Below, piece by piece: positions 47,479 through 56,339 of a stretch of 60,762 nt of DNA. Within the stretch, counting starts at the first letter, position 1; each line of letters starts with the position of its first letter. A model generated the notes under the pieces. That model did not search any database, was not told the DNA's origin, and was given only the letters and a program-made list of their open reading frames with translations. Source of the DNA: Prevotellaceae bacterium (GTDB taxonomy: Bacteria > Bacteroidota > Bacteroidia > Bacteroidales > Bacteroidaceae); contig JAUNOM010000012.1 of the NCBI GenBank assembly GCA_030531085.1, positions 1 to 60,762 of the forward strand, in the 5' to 3' direction. The translations under genes were made by a program, and so were the position numbers.

Positions 47479-48470
47479 CACGCGCACTACTGCTGTTGAT
47501 GGCATCCGTTACCCTTGTCATTGCCGCGGCGCAACAAAAGCCGTCTGCCGCAATGCCATTCACCGTTGTGGAATACAACTGTGAGAACCTGTACGACTGC
47601 CGCCACGACTCTCTGAAGGACGACACGGAGTTCCTGCCTGACTCTAAACGGCAGTGGACACCTTCCAGATATTGGCGCAAGCTGAACGGCATTGCCAGGG
47701 TCATACACCAATGCGGAGGAAAAGGCAAGGCATGGAGACTGCCGGACATCGTGGCGCTGCTGGAGGTGGAGAATGACAGCACCATGCTTGCTCTTACAAG
47801 ACGCAGTATGATTAGGACGGGAGGATACAGATATGTCATGACACAGTCGCCGGACATACGCGGCCTTGACGTGGCGATGCTGTACAATCCGTTGACCTTT
47901 CAGGTGATAAACCATCATGCCATACGCATAACACCTACAAGGAAGCAGCGTCCCACACGCGACATCCTGTATGTAAAAGGCCGCACACGAACCAACGATA
48001 CCCTGCACATCTTTACGATACACGCACCAAGCCGCAGAGGCGGACAGGCGGCAACAGAGCCATACAGGATAGCGGTGGCGCAACGCATGATACAGGCGAT
48101 AGACTCAATACGCGCCATACACCATGCCGCAAGTATCATCATTGCAGGAGACTTCAACGACTACAAATATAACAAGGCGTTGAAGCTGCTGAAGGCCAAG
48201 GGCATGAAAAACGTCACAGAACACGCCAAGGGCAGAATAGCCAGAGGCACATACAAGCATCAAGGGCAATGGAACAGCCTGGACCACATCCTGGTATCAA
48301 CGCCACTGGCAGGCAGGGTGCGCGAAAGTATCATACAGGACAGCCAGTGGATGCTGGCGGAAGAGAAGAACGGCGGCCACAAACCGTACCGGACATACCT
48401 CGGTCCACATTACAATGGCGGAGTAAGCGACCACCTGCCACTGGTGATAAGGATGGAATTTGAATATTAG
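47475..48470 (+). CDS. exported endonuclease/exonuclease/phosphatase family protein
   Basis: The start was moved to the GTG at 47475, which overlaps the trkH stop by 4 bases and places a signal peptide (MTRALLLLMASVTLVIAAAQ) at the N terminus; the longer frame from 47391 would run 88 bases into trkH. The protein has 331 residues. EEP landmarks: VVEYNCENLYDC, DIVALLEVENDS, IHAPSRRGGQ, IIAGDFNDY and the terminal VSDHLPLVI. The substrate (nucleic acid, phospholipid or other phosphoester) is not evident; export suggests a periplasmic or extracellular role. Confidence 0.88.
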   Translation: MTRALLLLMASVTLVIAAAQQKPSAAMPFTVVEYNCENLYDCRHDSLKDDTEFLPDSKRQWTPSRYWRKLNGIARVIHQCGGKGKAWRLPDIVALLEVENDSTMLALTRRSMIRTGGYRYVMTQSPDIRGLDVAMLYNPLTFQVINHHAIRITPTRKQRPTRDILYVKGRTRTNDTLHIFTIHAPSRRGGQAATEPYRIAVAQRMIQAIDSIRAIHHAASIIIAGDFNDYKYNKALKLLKAKGMKNVTEHAKGRIARGTYKHQGQWNSLDHILVSTPLAGRVRESIIQDSQWMLAEEKNGGHKPYRTYLGPHYNGGVSDHLPLVIRMEFEY

Positions 48471-48504
48471 ACACTATAATCCATAAAAACTAAAGAACAA
48501 GACT

Positions 48505-49305
48505 ATGAACATAAACATCGGAGACAAAGTCCGTTTCCTCAATGACATCGGCGGAGGAAAGGTGTCAGGATTTCAAAAGAACGGCATAGTACTCGTGGAG
48601 GACGAGGACGGTTTCGAGATACCCATGCAGGCATCAGAGGTGGTGGTTGTAGAGAATACAGACAATCAGAACAGGCCCGTCAGGAAAGCAGAGCCTGCGC
48701 GCCCCGTCATACAGGAGAAGCCACGGAAGGAGAAGCCTGTGGAGCCTACGGAAGAGGACCTGCGCATAGCGGAGCTTAGAGAATACTATGACAACAAGAG
48801 AAAAGACAAGGAAGCGGAGAAAGTGGCAAAGCCACAGCCGACAACAGCACAGCAGCCGGCCAATGACAATGAGGAAACACTGGAGGCACGCATCATAAGG
48901 CTGGAAATGACGGTACGAAAGCTGCAGATGAGACTGGAACGCCTGGAGGATGCCAAGGCCCTGCGCGAGAAGATAAAGGCCAATGACCTGCAGAAGCGCA
49001 ATGACAGCACACGCCAGCACAACGAGCCGATGGAGGTGGACCTGCACGCTCACGAGCTGCTTGAGACCACCGCAGGCATGGAGGCCAAGGATATAAAGGA
49101 GTACCAGCTTAAAACTGTACGCGACACCATTAACAGCCATATCAGGAATAAGGGACAGAGGATAGTCTTCATACACGGCAATGGTAACGGAATACTGCGC
49201 AAGGCCATCACAGATATGCTGCGCCATGAATACCCGTCATGCCAATATCAGGACGCTTCGTTCCAACAGTACGGCTTTGGCGCGACAATGGTAACCATAC
49301 ACTAA
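48505..49305 (+). CDS. DUF2027/Smr domain protein
   Basis: The 266-residue protein combines an N-terminal DUF2027-like part (IGDKVRFLNDIGGGKVSGFQ, about 5-24, a small beta-barrel like that of MutS2), a charged, helical middle segment (about 55-180, coiled-coil-like KLQMRLERLEDAK) and a C-terminal Smr domain (VDLHAHELLE ... IVFIHGNGNGILRKAI). Smr domains are nucleases or RNA-binding modules. DNA- or RNA-related function is inferred. It ends 24 bases before the dispersed element copy B. Confidence 0.87.
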   Translation: MNINIGDKVRFLNDIGGGKVSGFQKNGIVLVEDEDGFEIPMQASEVVVVENTDNQNRPVRKAEPARPVIQEKPRKEKPVEPTEEDLRIAELREYYDNKRKDKEAEKVAKPQPTTAQQPANDNEETLEARIIRLEMTVRKLQMRLERLEDAKALREKIKANDLQKRNDSTRQHNEPMEVDLHAHELLETTAGMEAKDIKEYQLKTVRDTINSHIRNKGQRIVFIHGNGNGILRKAITDMLRHEYPSCQYQDASFQQYGFGATMVTIH

Positions 49306-49329
49306 AATATAAGGATTAATACTATACCA

Positions 49330-49780
49330 CAAAAATCAGAGTGTCAGAAAAACGCCTTGTTTTCTGACACTTTGATTTTTACAACCCTCGGAGAATGCCC
49401 TCGTTTCAAAATTATTTCCTGATGGCCGCGTACAGCGCATTCTCCGCGCGTTTTTATAAACACCTGACGGTCTTGTAGTTATATTATTTGCACCTCGATT
49501 TCTGCTTGGAAGCTCCGCAATTTGATAGCTTTCACACTGCAATTTGATAGCTTTTGCATAGCTAAAGGGCATCTTTTTATTGGTGAAACGATAGCTTTAG
49601 CAGTGCCAAATGCAGCCTTTGGCATTTTAAACGCGGCATTCTTCACCCTTAAATGCCATCTTTGCGATAAAAATTGCGATGTTTTTCGCTGTAATCTCTC
49701 CAGAATGCGAAGTGAAGGTGATTATCTCAAAATAACAAAACGTCACGAAAAAGGGCCAAAAAGTAACGTTTTGTCAAAAT
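49330..49780 (+). repeat. 450-bp structured dispersed element, copy B
   Basis: This is the inverted partner of 22774-23223. It begins with a 20-bp hairpin (49332-49379), then GGAGAATGC (49390-49398)/GCATTCTCC (49437-49445), the 22-bp-spaced direct repeats GCAATTTGATAGCTTT (49517-49532 and 49539-49554), TGCCAAA/TTTGGCA, and at the far end CAAAACGT (49736-49743)/ACGTTTTG (49766-49773). It fills almost the whole gap between the convergent Smr and xseA genes, ending 14 bases from the xseA stop. Confidence 0.9.
49332..49379 (+). terminator. 20-bp hairpin downstream of the Smr gene
   Basis: The arms 49332-49351 and 49360-49379 pair with one G.U in place of the A-U of copy A, around an 8-base loop, and the 3' arm runs into a T tract. 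It lies 26 bases after the Smr stop codon and probably terminates the dxs-Smr transcript. It is the first structure of element copy B. Confidence 0.75.
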
Positions 49781-49793
49781 CGGCCTTTTCCAC

Positions 49794-51125
49794 TCACGCC
49801 GGACTGCCATCTGAATTTGCAGGCATTTTCCTTGTCACCTTCACCTCCACACACCCTGATGCCAGTATCAGAGACAGCCTGTCACCCAACTGCAACATAT
49901 CGCCGTCCGTCACCGCCACCCCATCATGCAGAGCGACGGAATAGCCGCGACGCAGTATGTTCACAGGGTCAACGGCCTGCGAGCGCTGCTCCACCATATC
50001 CAGACGATGGCGCTCACGCTCCACTCGTGCTGTCACAAGCCATGGCAGGCGCTGCAGGACGTGCTCAAGTCTGTTACGCTCCGTCAGCAGACGGTTAGCA
50101 ATAACATACCGCATACGCTCCGCGCACTGCGCCAGACGATTCTCCTCCCTTGTCCGGCGCAGGGTCACAACAGCGGAAATCATCTGCTCCAAACGCTGCA
50201 GGCGCATCTGTTCATGCCGCATACACTGCACGACAGAGTCTGTTATGCGTTCCGCACAGTCGTCAATCCGCTCCAATGTTCCTGCAAGATGCGAGATAAG
50301 GAAGGCGGCCACGGCCGTAGGAGTCTTCTGACTGACACAGGCTATGACATCAAGCACGGACTTGTCACGCTCATGCCCTATGCCAGTAATGACAGGAAGG
50401 GGGAAGTTTGCCACATTCTCCGCAAGCGCCAGAGTGTCAAAACCCGAAAGGTCTGCCGTGCTGCCGCCACCTCTTATTATAACCACCACATCGAAGTTGT
50501 CCGCCTTGGCGTTCACGGCCTCCAAGGCATTGATTACACTCTGCTGCACCTTCTCGCCCTGCATGACAGCAGGAAACAGCTGTGTACGGAACTTGAAGCC
50601 ATACTCATTATCTGCCAGCTGATTGCAGAAATCGCCATATCCTGCCGCCGTGGCACTTGAGATTACGGCCACCCGTGTTGCGAATTGTGGAACATGAAGC
50701 GTCTTGTTCATGTCTATTACACCCTGGGCACGCAGGGTGTCCAGTATCTCCTGACGGCGACGCGCCATGTCGCCCATAGTATATGACGCGTCTATGTCAT
50801 TGACAATCCACGAGAAACCGTATGCCTCATGGAATGTGGCATGGAGAAGTAACAGCACCTTCATGCCCTGACACAGCGGCTGTCCGGTATGGTGCATGAA
50901 ACGGGGAGCAAGACGTGACCACGTGCCACGCCAGCAACAAGCACGCGCCTGGGCAACAGGAGTATTGCCGAGAGCGCTCTTCTCCACAAGTTCCATATAG
51001 CAGTGACCGCGGTTCTCATGCACGCTCGCCAGCTCGGCCGTGACCCAATAGTCCTGGGCCATGGAGAGTTCTATGACATCGCGTACAAGGCTGTTAGCCT
51101 GAGAGAGTGTTATTGTTGAGGCCAT
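49794..51125 (-). CDS. xseA: exodeoxyribonuclease VII large subunit
   Basis: The 443-residue protein carries an N-terminal OB fold (ITLSQANSLVRDVIE, VTAELASVHENRGHCYMELVEK), the catalytic domain (VAVISSATAAGYGDFCNQL, VVVIIRGGGSTADLSGFD, GIGHERDKSVLDVIA) and a long helical region (about 280-400). The C terminus (VNILRRGYSVAL ... LSLILASGCVEVKV) is typical. It degrades single-stranded DNA with XseB. xseB does not follow it here; element copy B takes that place. Confidence 0.95.
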   Translation of the reverse strand: MASTITLSQANSLVRDVIELSMAQDYWVTAELASVHENRGHCYMELVEKSALGNTPVAQARACCWRGTWSRLAPRFMHHTGQPLCQGMKVLLLLHATFHEAYGFSWIVNDIDASYTMGDMARRRQEILDTLRAQGVIDMNKTLHVPQFATRVAVISSATAAGYGDFCNQLADNEYGFKFRTQLFPAVMQGEKVQQSVINALEAVNAKADNFDVVVIIRGGGSTADLSGFDTLALAENVANFPLPVITGIGHERDKSVLDVIACVSQKTPTAVAAFLISHLAGTLERIDDCAERITDSVVQCMRHEQMRLQRLEQMISAVVTLRRTREENRLAQCAERMRYVIANRLLTERNRLEHVLQRLPWLVTARVERERHRLDMVEQRSQAVDPVNILRRGYSVALHDGVAVTDGDMLQLGDRLSLILASGCVEVKVTRKMPANSDGSPA

Positions 51126-51160
51126 CGGGATATTTTTATTTTCATCTTAGGTTTGCATTG

Positions 51161-51192
51161 CAAAGTTAACCGAAAATTGTCAGACCACAAAA
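51161..51192 (-). promoter_or_regulatory. promoter of xseA
   Basis: On the minus strand, TTTTG (51188-51192), a 19-bp spacer and TAACTTTG (51161-51168). Expected start near 51155, about 30 bases before the ATG. Confidence 0.75.
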
Positions 51193-51207
51193 TTTTCTCG
51201 CTGTTTG

Positions 51208-51239
51208 TTTTGCCATGCAATAAAAAATGACTAACTTTG
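51208..51239 (+). promoter_or_regulatory. promoter of the MATE-purT run
   Basis: TTTTG at 51208-51212, a 19-bp spacer and TAACTTTG at 51232-51239. The -33 box lies 15 bp from that of the divergent xseA promoter, the same layout as at 38.5 kb. The leader would be about 70 bases. Confidence 0.72.
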
Positions 51240-51315
51240 CAGACAATACAGCATCGGCTGCACACATGACAGTATCAATGCTAAGAGCCTATGGCTGTTA
51301 ACCAATATTTCGGAA

Positions 51316-52680
51316 ATGAGCAATAAACAGAACGCGCTGGAATTAGGGATCCAACCTGTGGGCAAACTGCTGCTGCAGTATGCTCTGCCTGCCATTATAG
51401 CCATGGTGGCATCATCACTTTACAACATTATTGACAGTATTTTCATAGGCCATAGCGTAGGTGCGATGGCCATTTCCGGCTTAGCCATCACTTTCCCTTT
51501 CATGAACCTGTCAGCCGCATTCGGCGCTGCCATAGGCGTAGGCTCATCCACTTTTCTCAGTGTTAAGCTGGGACAGCGTGACTATGGCATAGCCAACAGC
51601 ATTCTTAGCAACTGCGTTCTCCTCAACATCATTACAGGTCTGGTCTTTGGTGGGGTGTGTCTGCTGTTCCTTGACAGCATTCTGCGCTTCTTCGGAGCCA
51701 GTGATGCCACCCTGCCCTACGCCCGTGACTATATGGTGATAATCCTATTGGGCAATATGGTGACGCATCTGTACCTTGGACTGAACGCTGTACTGCGCGC
51801 ATCGGGCAAGCCGCGCATAGCCATGAACCTGACAATCATCACTGTCATAGTCAACGCTATCCTTGATCCTCTGTTCATCTACACCTTTGGCATGGGCATA
51901 CGCGGCGCCGCATGGGCTACAGTGCTGTCACAGACCGCAGCGCTCTGCTGGCAGTGGTGGCTGTTCAGCGACAGGAATGAGCTGTTACACTTTGACTACA
52001 GCAAGTTCAAGATAAAGAAGAATATCGTACGCAGCATTATCAGCGTGGGCATATCTCCATTTTCCATGAATGCCTGCGCCTGTATTGTCGTCATCTTCAT
52101 CAACAACACACTGATGCAGTATGGCGGTGACATAGCCGTGGGAGCCTTCGGAATAGCAAACCGTGTGGCCTTTGTCTTTGTGATGATAACGTTCGGAGTA
52201 TGCCAGGGAATGCAGCCGATAGCAGGATACAACTACGGAGCACAGAACTATAACCGTATGTTCGAGGTGTTAAGGCTTTCCGTTATATCAGGTGTGTCAA
52301 TATGCTGTGTAGGATTTCTCACCGCAATGTTACTGCCCCGTCAGGTTGCGGGACTGTTTACCACTGATGAGGCTCTCATATCCATGTCTGTCACTGCCCT
52401 GCGTTATGCTTTCGCAGCGTTCTGCGTCATTGGCTCACAGATAGTGATTACCAATTTCTTCCAGTCCATAGGCAAGGCCAAGGTAAGCATATTCCTGAGC
52501 CTTTCACGACAGCTTGTGTTCCTGGTGCCGGCCTTGGCGGTGCTGCCAAAGTTCATCGGCCTTAACGGAGTATGGCTGGCTATGCCCCTGTCTGACTCTG
52601 TTGCCACGCTGATGGCAGGCACTATCTTATGGAACTACATGAAGAAGCACAAAAGATTCTTTAATATAACAGACAAATAA
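51316..52680 (+). CDS. MATE family efflux transporter
   Basis: The 454-residue protein has twelve membrane helices in two halves of six. NIIDSIFIGHSVGAMAISGLAITFP, VLRASGKPRIAMNLT and MQPIAGYNYGAQNYNRM are MATE signatures. It exports drugs or metabolites with Na+ or H+; the substrate is unknown. A cytidylate-kinase-like gene follows after 26 bases. Confidence 0.92.
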   Translation: MSNKQNALELGIQPVGKLLLQYALPAIIAMVASSLYNIIDSIFIGHSVGAMAISGLAITFPFMNLSAAFGAAIGVGSSTFLSVKLGQRDYGIANSILSNCVLLNIITGLVFGGVCLLFLDSILRFFGASDATLPYARDYMVIILLGNMVTHLYLGLNAVLRASGKPRIAMNLTIITVIVNAILDPLFIYTFGMGIRGAAWATVLSQTAALCWQWWLFSDRNELLHFDYSKFKIKKNIVRSIISVGISPFSMNACACIVVIFINNTLMQYGGDIAVGAFGIANRVAFVFVMITFGVCQGMQPIAGYNYGAQNYNRMFEVLRLSVISGVSICCVGFLTAMLLPRQVAGLFTTDEALISMSVTALRYAFAAFCVIGSQIVITNFFQSIGKAKVSIFLSLSRQLVFLVPALAVLPKFIGLNGVWLAMPLSDSVATLMAGTILWNYMKKHKRFFNITDK

Positions 52681-52706
52681 CTGCTAACTCATAATACAAT
52701 ACCAAC

Positions 52707-53336
52707 ATGGAGAATCTCATAATAAGTGTAGGCCGACAGCTTGGAAGCGGAGGCTGCGAGATAGCGAAACTGCTTGCAGAGGAGTTTCATTGTAAGTTTT
52801 ATGACAAGGAACTGATAAATCTGGCAGCGGAACGCAGCGGCTTTAACCCTAAGATATTCGAGCGGAACGATGAGAGCCATGGCAGGCTGAAGTCGATTAT
52901 TGGAGCTTTCTCCGGACGTATGGGACGTATAGGCGGAACATTATACAGCAACAGCATATCGCCGGAATCTTTGTTCCTTGTGCAAAGCAAGGTGATACAG
53001 CAGGCTGCAGACCAGTCTTCGTGCGTATTTGTGGGGCGTTGCGCGGACTATATACTTCGTGATAGCCCACGTATGTTCAGCATTTTCATCACCGCAAATG
53101 ATGATGACCGCATCAAGACCGTTGCCGAACGCCTGGGATGTGACAGCGCAACCGCGGCAAAGTATATAGAAAAGAAAGAGGATGAGCGCGCCTCGTACTA
53201 TGACTACTACACATCAAAGAAATGGGGAGCATCGCAAAGCTATAACCTATGCATCAACTCCTCCATGCTCGGCATAGAGCGTACAGCGCAGACCATAGCG
53301 AAGATAATAAGGGATGTGTACGGAATGGAAAGGTAA
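52707..53336 (+). CDS. cytidylate kinase-like family protein
   Basis: The 209-residue P-loop protein belongs to the cytidylate kinase-like (Cmk2) family. IISVGRQLGSGGCEIAKLLA replaces the classic P-loop (GRQLGSGG), FYDKELINLAAE and VFVGRCADYIL follow, and the end contains SYNLCINSSMLGIERTA. Its role is uncertain; true Cmk activity is already supplied by the ispH-cmk fusion. It lies between MATE and purT. Confidence 0.88.
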   Translation: MENLIISVGRQLGSGGCEIAKLLAEEFHCKFYDKELINLAAERSGFNPKIFERNDESHGRLKSIIGAFSGRMGRIGGTLYSNSISPESLFLVQSKVIQQAADQSSCVFVGRCADYILRDSPRMFSIFITANDDDRIKTVAERLGCDSATAAKYIEKKEDERASYYDYYTSKKWGASQSYNLCINSSMLGIERTAQTIAKIIRDVYGMER

Positions 53337-53368
53337 ACGACGACAAAACAAACTAAATAAATAAAGAT

Positions 53369-54523
53369 ATGAAAAAGATTCTTCTGTTAGGTTCTGGCGA
53401 ACTCGGCAAAGAGTTCGTGATTGCAGCAAAGCGTGCAGGGCAGTATGTCATTGCCTGCGACCGTTATGACAACGCTCCGGCCATGCAAGTAGCGGACGAA
53501 CGAGAGATTTTCTCCATGCTTGACGGTGACGCCCTCACCGCTGTTGTAAACAAACATCAGCCGGACATCATCGTGCCGGAGATTGAGGCCATACGCACAG
53601 AGCGCCTGTTTGACTTTGAGAAGCAGGGCATTCAGGTTGTGCCATCAGCACGCGCCGTGAACTATACCATGAACCGTCAGGCCATACGTGACCTTGCTGC
53701 GAAAGAGCTTGGACTGCGCACGGCAAAGTACTTCTATGCGAAGACATACGAGGAACTGCTGGATGCAAGCAAGGAGATAGGATTTCCATGTGTCATAAAG
53801 CCCCTGATGTCAAGCTCCGGCCATGGACAAAGCACCGTGAAATGCGCGGAAGACCTGCGCAAGGCATTTGATGACGCTATGGCAGGCTCACGTGGTGACG
53901 TAAAGGAGGTTATCATAGAGGAGTTCATTCACTTCACATCTGAATTTACACTGCTCACCGTTACGCAGAAGAATGGTCCCACACTGTTCTGTCCTCCTAT
54001 AGGCCATGTTCAGAAAAGTGGTGACTATAGGGAGTCCTGGCAGCCGTATCAGATTTCAGACAAGGACCTGAAAGACGCGCAGATGATGGCGGACAAGGTC
54101 ACTGCAGCACTGACAGGAGCCGGTATATGGGGTGTGGAGTTCTTCCTTACTGATACTGGTGTCGTGTTCTCGGAGCTGTCTCCACGTCCGCATGACACTG
54201 GTATGGTGACCCTCGGACACACAACCAACCTGTCAGAGTTTGAGCTTCACTTCCGTGCCGTTATGGGACTGCCCATCGCAGGCATACACCTTGAGCACGC
54301 AGGTGCCTCTGCCGTCGTACTGGCCGACAAGGAATACGACTGTCAACCGGAGTATAACCTCATGGATGCGCTGAAGGAAGACCATACTCGTGTGCGCATA
54401 TTCGGCAAGCCGAATGCGGAGAAAGGCCGCCGAATGGGCGTTGTATTGACGTACGGACCTGTCGAAGAGGGTACGGACACACTGCGCGAACGCGCAAAAC
54501 GCCTTGCCGGCACCGTACTATAA
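53369..54523 (+). CDS. purT: formate-dependent phosphoribosylglycinamide formyltransferase
   Basis: This ATP-grasp enzyme of 384 residues forms formyl-GAR from GAR, formate and ATP, the third step of purine synthesis. [20 protein letters not shown] (N-terminal domain), [37 protein letters not shown] and [18 protein letters not shown] are diagnostic. yeiH follows 9 bases downstream. Confidence 0.96.
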   Translation: MKKILLLGSGELGKEFVIAAKRAGQYVIACDRYDNAPAMQVADEREIFSMLDGDALTAVVNKHQPDIIVPEIEAIRTERLFDFEKQGIQVVPSARAVNYTMNRQAIRDLAAKELGLRTAKYFYAKTYEELLDASKEIGFPCVIKPLMSSSGHGQSTVKCAEDLRKAFDDAMAGSRGDVKEVIIEEFIHFTSEFTLLTVTQKNGPTLFCPPIGHVQKSGDYRESWQPYQISDKDLKDAQMMADKVTAALTGAGIWGVEFFLTDTGVVFSELSPRPHDTGMVTLGHTTNLSEFELHFRAVMGLPIAGIHLEHAGASAVVLADKEYDCQPEYNLMDALKEDHTRVRIFGKPNAEKGRRMGVVLTYGPVEEGTDTLRERAKRLAGTVL

Positions 54524-54535
54524 TATAATAAGGTG

Positions 54536-55594
54536 ATGGACAAAGGAAAGTTATATGGCATACTGCTCATAACAGCCATGTCAGTTATAGCGCTGTTACT
54601 GGCAGCCATACCTGCAATAAAGGCCCTGTCACTCAGTTCTCTGATAATGGGTATAATACTGGGTATGCTGTTCGCGAACACCTATAGGACACGCATTCCA
54701 TCCACATGGGAGCCGGGATTGAAGTTCTGCTCCAAGCGTATGTTGCGCTTAGGCATAATACTCTACGGTTTCCGTCTGACCTTTCAGGATGTGGTTGCAG
54801 TTGGTGTCAGCGCACTTGTGATTGACGGCATAATTGTTGCTGGCACAATATTGCTCGGCATCTGGTTCGGAAAGCTTATAGGTCTGGACAGGGACAGCAC
54901 TCTGTTGACTTCCACTGGAAGCGCTATATGTGGAGCGGCAGCAGTATTAGGCGCGGAGCCAATAGTGAGGGCATCACAGCATAAAGCCGCAATAGCCGTC
55001 AGTACGGTTGTCATTTTCGGCACGATATCAATGTTTCTGTACCCTATTGCCTACAGGGCCGGACTGTTTGACGACTTCACTGCACAGCAGATTGGCATCT
55101 ATACAGGAGCGACTCTGCATGAGGTGGCGCACGTTGTTGGCGCAGGTAACGCCATGGGTGAGCAGGTAGCCACATCAGCACTCATTGTAAAGATGGTAAG
55201 GGTGATGATGCTTGTACCGGTATTGCTCATCATGAGCTACTGCCTTGCGCTTGAGGCGGCACGCCGTTGCAACACCATTGAGGACACAACTGAAAAGAAA
55301 AAGAAGATAATCGTGCCATGGTTCGCGTTCATCTTCCTGCTGATGATATGCGTAAACAGCTTTCTGCACGCATACTTCGACGGTCAGCAATGGCTTGTAC
55401 TGGCACTGAAAGTGATAGAGGTTGTGTCCACCTTCATGCTTACCATGGCGATGACGGCACTCGGTTGTGACACAAGCATAGCCAAATTCCGCCAAGCTGG
55501 GGCGCGACCCTTTGTGCTTGCGGCCATGCTTTATGTATGGCTTGTTGCAGGAGGCTACCTTCTGGTACGATATATAGTGCCTGTCTTGGGATGA
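54536..55594 (+). CDS. YeiH family putative sulfate exporter
   Basis: The inner-membrane protein has 352 residues from the ATG at 54536; a GTG at 54533 is in frame directly before it. About nine to ten membrane helices are visible. LSSLIMGIILGMLFANTYR, KRMLRLGIILYGFRLTFQDV, STGSAICGAAAVLGAEPIV and TLHEVAHVVGAGNAMGE are typical of the YeiH/UPF0324 family. Transport of sulfate is suggested for the family but not proven. Confidence 0.9.
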   Translation: MDKGKLYGILLITAMSVIALLLAAIPAIKALSLSSLIMGIILGMLFANTYRTRIPSTWEPGLKFCSKRMLRLGIILYGFRLTFQDVVAVGVSALVIDGIIVAGTILLGIWFGKLIGLDRDSTLLTSTGSAICGAAAVLGAEPIVRASQHKAAIAVSTVVIFGTISMFLYPIAYRAGLFDDFTAQQIGIYTGATLHEVAHVVGAGNAMGEQVATSALIVKMVRVMMLVPVLLIMSYCLALEAARRCNTIEDTTEKKKKIIVPWFAFIFLLMICVNSFLHAYFDGQQWLVLALKVIEVVSTFMLTMAMTALGCDTSIAKFRQAGARPFVLAAMLYVWLVAGGYLLVRYIVPVLG

Positions 55595-55632
55595 ACATTA
55601 CCAGATCAAACTGTAATTCGTTATAGTACTTA

Positions 55633-56301
55633 ATGCGACCGATAGCAACCTTCCATTCCCCGTTTAGCAGTAAGTTTGGCATTCCACGCCAGGCCGGTAT
55701 CGTAACAGGCATCACTGGACAGATAATCCTGGCAAAGGAATACCGCAATGCTGACGCTATACGTGGAATGGAAGAGTTTGACTATTTATGGCTGATATGG
55801 GGATTCTCCGCAAATAAGCATAAGGCTAATGGCATAACAGTGCGCCCTCCACGCTTGGGAGGCAACAGACAGCTTGGCGTTTTCGCCACACGCTCACCAT
55901 TCAGGCCTAATCCTATCGGCCTGTCCTCGGTGCGCATAGACCACATTGACTATCACTCCACGGAGGCACCAGTCATCCATGTACTTGGCGCAGACCTCAT
56001 GGACGGCACACCTATATATGATATAAAACCATATATACCATACACTGACGCACATCCTGAGGCACGCGGCGGCTTCACAGACACCAACGAATGGCATCCT
56101 TTGAAAGTTATTGTGCCCAAGGAACTGAAGATGCTGATATCAGCACAGCTGATACAGGTCCTGGCACAGGACCCAAGACCACAATACCACAATGATCCTG
56201 ACCGCATATACGGTATGCCATTCGATGGTAAGGATGTACGCTTCAAGGTACAGGGACATACACTGACAGTGGTGGACGTAGCGCCTTTGAAACAGAATTA
56301 A
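55633..56301 (+). CDS. trmO: TrmO-type tRNA (t6A37) N6-methyltransferase
   Basis: This 222-residue protein of the TsaA/YaeB family uses SAM to methylate t6A37 of tRNA. MRPIATFHSPFSSKFGIPRQ, DYLWLIWGFS, GVFATRSPFRPNPIGLS and HVLGADLMDGTPIYDIKPY are the family motifs. The C-terminal extension ends with VRFKVQGHTLTVVDV. Confidence 0.93.
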   Translation: MRPIATFHSPFSSKFGIPRQAGIVTGITGQIILAKEYRNADAIRGMEEFDYLWLIWGFSANKHKANGITVRPPRLGGNRQLGVFATRSPFRPNPIGLSSVRIDHIDYHSTEAPVIHVLGADLMDGTPIYDIKPYIPYTDAHPEARGGFTDTNEWHPLKVIVPKELKMLISAQLIQVLAQDPRPQYHNDPDRIYGMPFDGKDVRFKVQGHTLTVVDVAPLKQN

Positions 56302-56339
56302 ACCCTATTTGAAATACTAACTAACTTACAACTGAAATT

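Noticed and set aside
52707-53336. The cytidylate-kinase-like gene as a duplicate of cmk
   Set aside because: The P-loop (GRQLGSGG) and overall sequence differ clearly from the Cmk half of the ispH fusion; it belongs to a separate family.
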